A stretch of 64,000 bases of DNA from Adhaeretor mobilis (GTDB taxonomy: Bacteria > Planctomycetota > Planctomycetia > Pirellulales > Lacipirellulaceae). This document shows, in pieces, positions 45,517 to 51,863 of the stretch. A program made the translations under genes and the position numbers. Below the pieces are notes generated by a model, which was not told the DNA's origin, made no database searches, and was given only the letters and a program-made list of their open reading frames with translations. The stretch's first letter is position 1. Each line of letters opens with the position of its first letter. The stretch covers positions 5,443,178 to 5,507,177 of the forward strand of contig NZ_CP036263.1 in assembly GCF_007741515.1 (NCBI RefSeq). The letters are read 5' to 3'.

Positions 45517-45795
45517 ATGGGAATTATACAGAATACTTTCTGTCCATTTATCGTTATGCCGCCACTCAGTTTCAAAGCGCGAACAAAGCAACGTTGGTTT
45601 CGCTTCAAGAAGTGGTGGCGCTTCAACTTTGGTCCCAAGCCTGTGATCGAGTGGGACACACCTTGTCCGCGATGTGGGTCTAAGGTTTTGTGGGGTCACG
45701 GTACTCGTGTTGAAGGTAAGACATTGCACGTATCCAACGGTTTCCAATGCGTGAAGTGCGGATGGTGTCCACCACGACAAGACCCGGCCGCATAA
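45517..45795 (+). CDS. Cassette ORF 1: small zinc-ribbon protein
   Basis: 92 residues from the ATG at 45517, or 79 from the ATG at 45556 (MPPLSFKARTKQRWFRFKKW), which overlaps a second GTTATGC and looks the more natural start. Residues CPRCGSKVLWGHG and FQCVKCGWCPP form a C4 zinc ribbon. The TAA stop lies inside the R''-like GCATAAC of the next site. No Shine-Dalgarno is present at either start. Function unknown; RNA- or DNA-binding is plausible. Confidence 0.65.
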   Translation: MGIIQNTFCPFIVMPPLSFKARTKQRWFRFKKWWRFNFGPKPVIEWDTPCPRCGSKVLWGHGTRVEGKTLHVSNGFQCVKCGWCPPRQDPAA

Positions 45796-45898
45796 CCAGC
45801 GGCTGCAGTTGACCGGCGACGCCCGCGAGTAGAATGATGTTGTCGGTTTGGAGCCTGCTTTCCGCGGGCGGCCGGCAACTGAGCCTTTTACGTTCGTC
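45790..45898 (+). other. Candidate attC site 1 (109 bp)
   Basis: R''-like GCATAAC (45790-45796) and R'-like GTTCGTC (45892-45898). Between them GGCTGCAGTTGACCGGCGAC pairs with the complement of GGCGGCCGGCAACTGAGCC, with unpaired bases on one arm only, the asymmetry expected of attC extrahelical bases. It is almost the same sequence as site 3. Confidence 0.7.
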
Positions 45899-45914
45899 GG
45901 CTTGGAGTGTGCGA

Positions 45915-46265
45915 GTGTTACCCATCGTCCGAGCCAAGGTTACGTTTCTCAGTCACGATTTTGGTGGACGCACTAGGCTGCCCGACCTGTCGTCGGGGCA
46001 ATACATGCCCCATCTCGTCATCCAATCACCCGATGTCCGTGCTGCCACAGTTGTGGAAGGAAACGTGATCGTTGATGATTACTTGGGGGTTCGCTTTCTC
46101 GCCGGTCCGCCCGAAATCATTCGCGACGAAGCTTATGATTGCGAATTCGAATTGATGTACCATCCCAATGTCAACTACGATGCTGTTCAGGAGGGTGCGA
46201 CATTCACCGTACGCGAAGGCGGCACAGTAATTGGATTCGGTACTGTTACCGGTCGATGTGGATGA
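45915..46265 (+). CDS. Cassette ORF 2: free-standing EF-Tu domain-3-like protein
   Basis: 116 residues from the GTG at 45915. IVRAKVTFLSHDFGGRTRLP, then YMPHLVIQSPDV..VIVDDY and the end FTVREGGTVIGFGTVTGR match the C-terminal beta-barrel of elongation factor Tu (FAIREGGRTVGAGVVT type), without the GTPase domain. Single-barrel proteins of this kind occur in mobile cassettes. It begins 17 bp after the R' of site 1 and ends just before site 2. No Shine-Dalgarno is seen. Role unknown. Confidence 0.75.
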   Translation: MLPIVRAKVTFLSHDFGGRTRLPDLSSGQYMPHLVIQSPDVRAATVVEGNVIVDDYLGVRFLAGPPEIIRDEAYDCEFELMYHPNVNYDAVQEGATFTVREGGTVIGFGTVTGRCG

Positions 46266-46271
46266 AGCGCA

Positions 46272-46361
46272 GACGAACAAAGAAATGCACGCGAGTTGCG
46301 GATCGCGCGTGTTCCAATAGTAAGATCAACAGCCGCAACCGCGTGATTTCGAACGTTATGC
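46272..46361 (+). other. Candidate attC site 2 (90 bp)
   Basis: R''-like GACGAAC (46272-46278) and R'-like GTTATGC (46355-46361). Inner arms AAATGCACGCGAGTTGCGG and CCGCAACCGCGTGATTT pair with two single-base bulges on one side. The ATG of cassette ORF 3 lies within the R' box. Confidence 0.72.
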
Positions 46362-46645
46362 CCCTAGATTTTCGACAAGATCGAACCGCGACGGGGAAGC
46401 CGGAACTGATCGCTACAGGCAAATGCGGATGGCCGGAATTTCCTGGCCTTGCTCGGGCTGTCGTTAAACACTTCGGCATGACCGTAATCGAAAAGATCGA
46501 CGGCTTGGACGAGCGGATGTGGTTCACGCGGCTCGGCAGTGCTCGGTACTGCGTCTCTTGGGATATTTGGTTTCCAGAGGTATCCATCATGGCTTGGGAA
46601 GATACGCCAGATGCCGCCATTGATCGTTTGGCAACCGGGCCCTAA
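46358..46645 (+). CDS. Cassette ORF 3: unknown protein
   Basis: 95 residues (MPLDFRQDRTATGKPELIAT, VVKHFGMTVIEKIDGLDERM, CVSWDIWFPEVSIMAWEDTP). A small alpha/beta protein; no family is recognised. Its start codon is part of the R' box of site 2 and its TAA stop part of the R'' box of site 3, so the ORF fills the cassette completely. Confidence 0.65.
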   Translation: MPLDFRQDRTATGKPELIATGKCGWPEFPGLARAVVKHFGMTVIEKIDGLDERMWFTRLGSARYCVSWDIWFPEVSIMAWEDTPDAAIDRLATGP

Positions 46646-46747
46646 CCACCGGCTGCAGTTGACCGGCGACGCCCGAGAGTAGAATATTGTGGTCGGTTGG
46701 TAGCCCACTCCCGCGGGCGGCCGGCAACTGAGCCTTTTACGTTATAT
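46640..46747 (+). other. Candidate attC site 3 (108 bp)
   Basis: R''-like CCCTAAC (46640-46646) and R'-like GTTATAT (46741-46747). The interior is nearly identical to site 1, including GGCTGCAGTTGACCGGCGAC and GCGGGCGGCCGGCAACTGAG. Confidence 0.7.
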
Positions 46748-46756
46748 GGCAAAGAA

Positions 46757-47311
46757 ATGAGTGTACCTCAATGGGCGGACGAAGAGCTATCTGCGTCGCT
46801 CGATTCCTGGATCGCCGAAGGTGAGTCTGTCTCACTAGAATTCAAAGGCGAACTGCCCGACCAGAGACGAAAAATTGCCCAAGAAATTGCCGCGATGGCA
46901 ACGTCAGGAGGTGGTAGCATTCTCATGGGCGTTTCCGATGAGGGAGACGTTGTCGGTCTACCTCTCGCCGACGGTGGTGCCAGAGACGATTACTTTGAAC
47001 AAATCCAAGGCATCGTGGACACCGTGCGACCGTCCGTTGCTGCTGACTTGCAATATGGAGTCACCCAGTCACAGACCATTCTAATAATCTCGATTCCTAA
47101 ACAATCCGATCCAGTATTCTACGTCGAGCATCGGCCATACATCAGAGACGGTCGTCGATCTCGACCTGCACGGCCTGAAGAAGTTGTTGCCTCCGTATGG
47201 GCGCATCCAAGTTCAGAGCATAAACGTGAAATGGAACGAATACACGAACGGCAAATGGCAAACATCGTGGATGGCGGCCAGCGGGCCCGCGACTCATACT
47301 TGCAGCGATGA
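46757..47311 (+). CDS. Cassette ORF 4: AlbA_2 (Schlafen-like) domain protein
   Basis: 184 residues. WIAEGESVSLEFKGELPDQR, KIAQEIAAMATSGGGSILMG and VSDEGDVVGLPLADGGARDD form the AlbA_2/divergent-AAA_4 domain found in Schlafen-like and transcription-regulator-like proteins. IISIPKQSDPVFYVEHRPYI continues the domain; the C-terminus is charged and helical. The ATG at 46757, ten bases after the R' of site 3, is chosen. Nucleic-acid binding or defence-related roles are known for some relatives; here it is only inferred. Confidence 0.78.
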   Translation: MSVPQWADEELSASLDSWIAEGESVSLEFKGELPDQRRKIAQEIAAMATSGGGSILMGVSDEGDVVGLPLADGGARDDYFEQIQGIVDTVRPSVAADLQYGVTQSQTILIISIPKQSDPVFYVEHRPYIRDGRRSRPARPEEVVASVWAHPSSEHKREMERIHERQMANIVDGGQRARDSYLQR

Positions 47312-47335
47312 TGCCGCCACTGCCGAACAAAAGCC

Positions 47336-47421
<86 letters not shown>

Positions 47422-47425
<4 letters not shown>

Positions 47426-47649
47426 TGCTCACGCCGAAGAATGAAATCCTCGGCGTGTTCTCTTGGCGTGACAAAAGTTCGCGGGTCGCACGGACAGTCG
47501 ACCGCGGAAAACTCTGCCACCTCTCTAGCATGGTTCAGTCGATTGTCCGTGGGCGCAGCTCAGGAGGTAACTCGATAGGCCTCCTGTGCCGTGCACACCG
47601 ACAATCATTCGTAGTACCCGCGACGAAATGCAAAGCGACATGCGAATGA
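47422..47649 (+). CDS. Possible truncated cassette ORF 5
   Basis: The ATG lies inside the R' box of site 4, as in ORF 3. The frame reads MLLTPKNEILGVFSWRDKSS and then loses protein-like character. It is probably the 5' remnant of a cassette gene cut off where the array meets the DUF4416 gene. No attC-like site follows. Confidence 0.3.
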
Positions 47650-47659
47650 CTGTCGGTGC
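47597..47659. repeat. Inverted repeat at the right end of the cassette region
   Basis: Arms CACCGACAATCATTCG (47597-47612) and CGAATGACTGTCGGTG (47644-47659) with one mismatch and a 31-nt loop. It lies 60 bp before the end of the minus-strand DUF4416 gene. Confidence 0.65.
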
Positions 47660-47720
47660 TACCCAAGATCGTTTCGTTTGCAGAGTTTCTGGTCCGCACA
47701 GCGGACCCTACGCCAGCTTT

Positions 47721-48242
47721 CTACCGCAATTGCTGGCGGCACTCACTGAAGAACGCTTGAAAGTCTTCCCGCTGGTAGTCCGGGTAGGTCCACGGCAACG
47801 CTTGCCATGCTTTTTTACGGTACTGGAGCGTGAGTTCCGCGTAGATGCCCTGCTGCAAGTAGATGCGATGGGCGTGGTCTTTGGTCGAAGCGAGAATCAG
47901 CTTGGCGAGCGTGAGATAGCCCGGGTCGAGATTCAGCGGACGGGGCTCGGAGTGATCAGATTGCTCGATGTAGCGAACTTCAAGGTCGTTTGTAGCCCGC
48001 TTGACGGCGGCCAATTCGCTCGGGTCGATGGTTTGCTGGAATGCCCAGAATTGTTTTTTGAGGTCGGGGCCCATTTCTTCGAGATAATAGTCTGTCTCTG
48101 TGAAGTCGAACGCGGGGCTGACGAGGGCCGCTTTGCCGAACTGCTCTTGGGCCCGCTCAAGCCCCCAAGCGAGTGCTTCGTCATAACGGCTGCTGGCCGC
48201 GATGAGTAGCAGGACGGGTTTTGGTTTTGTGATAGCGCCCAT
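47721..48242 (-). CDS. DUF4416 family protein
   Basis: 173 residues. MGAITKPKPVLLLIAASSRY, WGLERAQEQFGKAALVSPAF, FDFTETDYYLEEMGPDLKKQ and the end GIYAELTLQYRKKAWQALPW then TYPDYQ are characteristic of DUF4416, a conserved uncharacterised family. The ATG at 48242 is the family start; the frame continues upstream only through a perfect palindrome. Function unknown. Confidence 0.88.
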   Translation of the reverse strand: MGAITKPKPVLLLIAASSRYDEALAWGLERAQEQFGKAALVSPAFDFTETDYYLEEMGPDLKKQFWAFQQTIDPSELAAVKRATNDLEVRYIEQSDHSEPRPLNLDPGYLTLAKLILASTKDHAHRIYLQQGIYAELTLQYRKKAWQALPWTYPDYQREDFQAFFSECRQQLR

Positions 48243-48263
48243 AAGTCTTCGAGATTTTGTCGG

Positions 48264-48320
48264 GTGTGTGAGCGCAGCGAAACGCACCACGATTAGGTGC
48301 GTTTCGCTGCGCTCACACAC
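48264..48320. repeat. Perfect 25-bp inverted repeat, GAGCGCAGCGAAACGCACC family
   Basis: Arms 48264-48288 and 48296-48320 with a 7-nt loop. Located between the starts/ends of the DUF4416 gene and proS. Confidence 0.85.
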
Positions 48321-48340
48321 CCCACAAGAGGATCGAACTC

Positions 48341-49864
48341 CTAGTACGCCTTCGCGAACACAGCACGCTTTTCGCTTGGCTGTCCGGTGAAGAGGCAGGT
48401 TCCCGGCTCGTCGTCACCATCAATAGGTACACAGCGCACCGTGACTTTCAGTTTTTTCAACGTTTCTTCAATTTCGGGTGTGTCAACAAAGTGGCAGTAG
48501 GCCAAGCCGCCGTGGATCTCGGGGTGATCTTCGTTCTGAGGAGTAAAGAACTCTTTGAACTCATCAAGATCGTCAATCCTTACCGTCACTTCGTCCCGGG
48601 CCTTGGCGGCGCGATCGAACAGGCCCTGCTGGATGCCATTGAGGGTGGCGGAGATTCGTTGGATGAACTCGCCACGGGGAGTGCCCTGTCCTTTTCCACC
48701 TAGGTCACGGCGTGAAACGAAAACGCCATCTTCAGCCACATCGCGGGGGCCGATCTCGGCACGTATCGGCACGCCTCGTTTGACCCATTGCCATTTTTTC
48801 TCGCCACCCCGCATGTCGCGGTTGTCGACCTTCACTCGAACTGGTTCACCAGCGTACTCTTGGGCTTCCAGCTCCTGCTTGAGCTCCTCGACATACGGCA
48901 ACACCTTGGCTGCTTCCTCTTCATTGCGATAGATCGGCAGCAGCACGACCTGTGCGGGCGCGAGCTTCGGTGGCACGATTAAACCGTCGTCGTCGGCGTG
49001 GGTCATGATCAAGCCACCCACGAGCCGAGTGGAAACGCCCCAACTGGTCGTCCAAGCATGCTCCAACTCACCAGCCACGTTCTGGAACTTGATCTCCTGA
49101 GCCTTGGCAAAGTTCTGTCCCAGGAAGTGGCTCGTGCCTGCTTGTAGTGCTTTGCGATCCTGCATCATCGCTTCGATGGAGTAGGTGGCGACCGCACCGG
49201 GGAAGCGCTCGCCAGAAGTTTTCTCGCCCTTAATGACCGGCATAGCCATGACGTTCTCGGCGAAGTCCGCGTATACGTCGAGCATCTGACGTGTCTCGGC
49301 GACTGCTTCTTCCTCCGTCGCGTGAACCGTGTGACCTTCCTGCCAGAGAAACTCGGTCGTGCGGAGGAACATGCGTGTACGCATTTCCCAGCGTACTACG
49401 TTGGCCCATTGGTTAATGAGAATCGGCAGATCGCGGTGCGATTCCACCCAGCGGGCGAAGGTGGCCCCGATGATCGTCTCGCTCGTGGGACGCACGATCA
49501 GTGGCTCTTGCAGCTCAGCCGAAGGTGCTGGACGCAAGCCACCCGCAGGATCGGGCTCTAGTCGATGGTGAGTGACCACGGCGCACTCTTTGGCGAAGCC
49601 CTCCACGTGCTCAGCCTCCTTTTCCAAGAAACTCATCGGAATGAACAGCGGGAAGTACGCGTTTTCGTGTCCGGTGGCTTTAAATCGCGCGTCGAGATTC
49701 TTCTGGATGTTCTCCCAGATGGCATAGCCCCACGGCTTGATGACCATGCAGCCACGCACGTCGGAGTTTTCAGCTAGGTCGGCCGCCTTCACGACCTGTT
49801 GGTACCACTCTGGGTAGTCCTCAGCACGAGTGGGCGAGATTGCAGATTTTGGTTGTTTGGCCAT
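48341..49864 (-). CDS. proS: Prolyl-tRNA synthetase, archaeal/eukaryotic-like type
   Basis: 507 residues, the short ProRS form without the editing domain. Class II motif 2 is VVRWEMRTRMFLRTTEFLWQ followed by EGHTVH; motif 1 precedes it (PTSETIIGATFARWVESHRD); motif 3 is GTSHFLGQNFAKAQEIKF. The C-terminal zinc-type extension ends in VFAKAY, with the conserved final Tyr. It charges tRNA-Pro. The ATG at 49864 starts MAKQPKSAISPTRAEDYPEW. Lies next to a palindromic repeat on each side. Confidence 0.96.
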   Translation of the reverse strand: MAKQPKSAISPTRAEDYPEWYQQVVKAADLAENSDVRGCMVIKPWGYAIWENIQKNLDARFKATGHENAYFPLFIPMSFLEKEAEHVEGFAKECAVVTHHRLEPDPAGGLRPAPSAELQEPLIVRPTSETIIGATFARWVESHRDLPILINQWANVVRWEMRTRMFLRTTEFLWQEGHTVHATEEEAVAETRQMLDVYADFAENVMAMPVIKGEKTSGERFPGAVATYSIEAMMQDRKALQAGTSHFLGQNFAKAQEIKFQNVAGELEHAWTTSWGVSTRLVGGLIMTHADDDGLIVPPKLAPAQVVLLPIYRNEEEAAKVLPYVEELKQELEAQEYAGEPVRVKVDNRDMRGGEKKWQWVKRGVPIRAEIGPRDVAEDGVFVSRRDLGGKGQGTPRGEFIQRISATLNGIQQGLFDRAAKARDEVTVRIDDLDEFKEFFTPQNEDHPEIHGGLAYCHFVDTPEIEETLKKLKVTVRCVPIDGDDEPGTCLFTGQPSEKRAVFAKAY

Positions 49865-49907
49865 TCAAAGGGACGAAGGTTAGGGGCGTCGGGGCAAGAA
49901 AAACAAT

Positions 49908-50068
49908 TAGCCGCGAGCCAACGGCTCGCCGGAGCATACAAATAAGCCCCGACATTCTAAACGAGCTTGAGACGCCGCGAAACGCGAAATCGGCCCCAAG
50001 TCGCGGAGGGTTAGTTCTGCTAGGATGGCTGTTTGGCGATTCACCGGCGACCTGCTAGGTCGCGGCTA
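49908..50068. repeat. TAGCCGCGAG..CTCGCCGG family, inverted pair
   Basis: The unit 49908-49932 and the oppositely oriented unit 50044-50068 (CCGGCGACC..GGTCGCGGCTA) flank about 110 bp between divergent proS and the YhaM-like gene, as at 17967-18081. Confidence 0.7.
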
Positions 50069-50123
50069 TTTGCCTTTCCTGTCATTCACTCGACTCTAGA
50101 CCCTCAGCTCTCGACTTTCACGC

Positions 50124-51098
50124 ATGGAACGACAATTCGTCAGCCAACTTGGCCATAATTCGCCAGTACAGCAGGTTTTTCTCGCTTCGGATAAACAACT
50201 GCGCCCAAATCGCAATGGAAACCTCTACCTGCAGGTCGAGCTCTCCGACCGCAGCGGCATGGTGCAAGCCCGCCAGTGGAACGCCAGTGAGGAAGACTAC
50301 AAAGCCTTCGAGAACGGCGACTACGTGTACGTCGACGGGGCCACGCAGCTCTTCCAGGGCAATGTGCAGTTGATCGCCACCCGCATTCGCCGTGCTAGGG
50401 AAGACGAGGTCGATGAAGCGGATTACATGACGCTCGAATCGACAACGATCAATGAAATGAGGACCCGTTTCGTCGAAATCATGCGAGGCATCAAGAGCGC
50501 GCCAGTCGCACGCCTCGCCGCTGCGTTTCTCGATGACGAAGCGTTCATGGATAAGTTCTGCCGAGCGCCTGCTGGCATGAAGAACCATCACGCTTACCAA
50601 GGCGGACTGCTCGACCACGTCCTGAGCCTCGCAGAGCTGTCGCTACTGGTCGCTCCACGCTACCCGAATCTTGACGGCGACAAACTGCTCCTTGGCGTGT
50701 TCCTACACGATGCCGCGAAGGTGGACGAGCTGACCTACGAACGCGACATTGCCTACAGCGACGAAGGACAACTTCTGGGGCACATGGCCATGGCACTCAC
50801 GATGGTTGATCAAAAGGCCGCCGAAGCCGTCAAGAAAGATGGCATGCCTTTGCCAGACAAATTGCTCGTGGAGATCAAACACATGATCATCAGTCACCAC
50901 GGCAAATATGAATATGGAAGTGCAAAACTACCCATGACGCTCGAAGCGGTCGCCCTGCACCATCTCGACAACCTCGACGCCAAGATGGCCAGCTTCACGC
51001 AACTGATGAAGGATTGCCCCAACGTCGATAGCCCCTGGACGCAGTATTTCTCGCAGATCGGGCGGAAGCTGTATAAGGGTGAAGTTGGCCAGAAGTGA
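50124..51098 (+). CDS. YhaM-like 3'-5' exoribonuclease (OB-fold + HD domain)
   Basis: 324 residues. An N-terminal OB-fold (GNLYLQVELSDRSGMVQARQ, YVYVDGATQLFQGNVQL; residues 15-90) precedes an HD phosphohydrolase domain with AYQGGLLDHVLSLAELSLLV near 153, GVFLHDAAKVDELTYERDIA near 191 (the HD pair), MIISHHGKYEYGSAKLPMTL near 252 and VALHHLDNLDAKM. The order matches Firmicute YhaM, a 3'-5' exonuclease on RNA. A short low-complexity run precedes the ATG. The rnr gene lies 0.8 kb downstream. Confidence 0.88.
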   Translation: MERQFVSQLGHNSPVQQVFLASDKQLRPNRNGNLYLQVELSDRSGMVQARQWNASEEDYKAFENGDYVYVDGATQLFQGNVQLIATRIRRAREDEVDEADYMTLESTTINEMRTRFVEIMRGIKSAPVARLAAAFLDDEAFMDKFCRAPAGMKNHHAYQGGLLDHVLSLAELSLLVAPRYPNLDGDKLLLGVFLHDAAKVDELTYERDIAYSDEGQLLGHMAMALTMVDQKAAEAVKKDGMPLPDKLLVEIKHMIISHHGKYEYGSAKLPMTLEAVALHHLDNLDAKMASFTQLMKDCPNVDSPWTQYFSQIGRKLYKGEVGQK

Positions 51099-51143
51099 GA
51101 CTATGCAGACTTCGATGAAACGCAAAAATACACCGCCGTGATA

Positions 51144-51152
51144 TGGTATAAT
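51144..51152 (+). promoter_or_regulatory. Extended -10 promoter of the nucleotidyltransferase pair
   Basis: TGGTATAAT: TGN plus a perfect TATAAT, 54 bp before the 70-aa gene. It resembles the promoter ahead of the toxin pair at 40208. Confidence 0.5.
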
Positions 51153-51205
51153 AGTGGAGTCTTTATCGCCCTTTTAGATTCCATCCAACGGAGTCAAATC
51201 TTTGT

Positions 51206-51418
51206 ATGATCCATAGCGAAGAATATAAACTCGACCGCACTGCCTTTCGCGTGACAACCTTCCAGGAAGCAGGAAATGACCTGGAATACTGGCTGACGAA
51301 GACGCCCCAACAGCGGATCGCTCATATGGAATACCTCAGGCAGATGAACTATGGAGAACACTACGCTTCCGAAGGACTTCAGAGAGTTCTTACAGTTACT
51401 CAACGCAAACCATGTTGA
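51206..51418 (+). CDS. Small partner of a nucleotidyltransferase (putative antitoxin)
   Basis: 70 residues. YKLDRTAFRVTTFQEAGNDL, YWLTKTPQQRIAHMEYLRQM and NYGEHYASEGLQRVLTVTQR follow a pattern commonly seen in small proteins encoded ahead of AbiEii-like nucleotidyltransferases. It overlaps the downstream gene by 68 bp in another frame, implying coupled translation. The role is inferred from pairing only. Confidence 0.7.
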   Translation: MIHSEEYKLDRTAFRVTTFQEAGNDLEYWLTKTPQQRIAHMEYLRQMNYGEHYASEGLQRVLTVTQRKPC

Positions 51419-51803
51419 ATATCTGGTCGTTGGAGGATTTGCCGTCGGTCTCCATGGTTATCCCCGTGCCACCTCGGATATCGACATCTGGATTTCGACC
51501 GACCAAGAGAACTCTTTAAAGATCGCCAAGTCTCTCGTTGAATTCGGTTTCGCAGCCTCTAGCATTGATGCGAAACGCTTCACATTCGCAGATCAGATCT
51601 TCCAGATCGGAAGAGCTCCTATTCGAATTGATCTTCTGACCTCAATCCCAGGTGTCGAGTTTGAGGCCTGCGTAGCTCGCTCTGAAAAATATATCCTTGA
51701 CGAAATCACCATTCGAGCAATCAACCTGGAAGACCTCAGAACGAATAAGCTTGCTAGCGGCAGAAGCAAAGATCTCGACGACTTAGAAAACCTTCCCCAA
51801 TAG
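51351..51803 (+). CDS. AbiEii/MNT-like nucleotidyltransferase
   Basis: 150 residues. NHVEYLVVGGFAVGLHGYPR followed by ATSDIDIWI has the GG..(R)xTxDxD core of DNA polymerase beta-type nucleotidyltransferases. PIRIDLLTSIPGVEFE supplies the third acidic residue and IRAINLEDLRTNKLASGRSK the C-terminal part. Relatives act as toxins in AbiE-like systems by modifying tRNA, or as MNT antitoxins. With the overlapping small gene it may form a toxin-antitoxin-like module. Confidence 0.8.
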   Translation: MENTTLPKDFREFLQLLNANHVEYLVVGGFAVGLHGYPRATSDIDIWISTDQENSLKIAKSLVEFGFAASSIDAKRFTFADQIFQIGRAPIRIDLLTSIPGVEFEACVARSEKYILDEITIRAINLEDLRTNKLASGRSKDLDDLENLPQ

Positions 51804-51863
51804 TTTAGCTGCGACCATTGCAACTCCACAAAGCAGCTCCTCCCTCAACTCCCATTCCCACTT

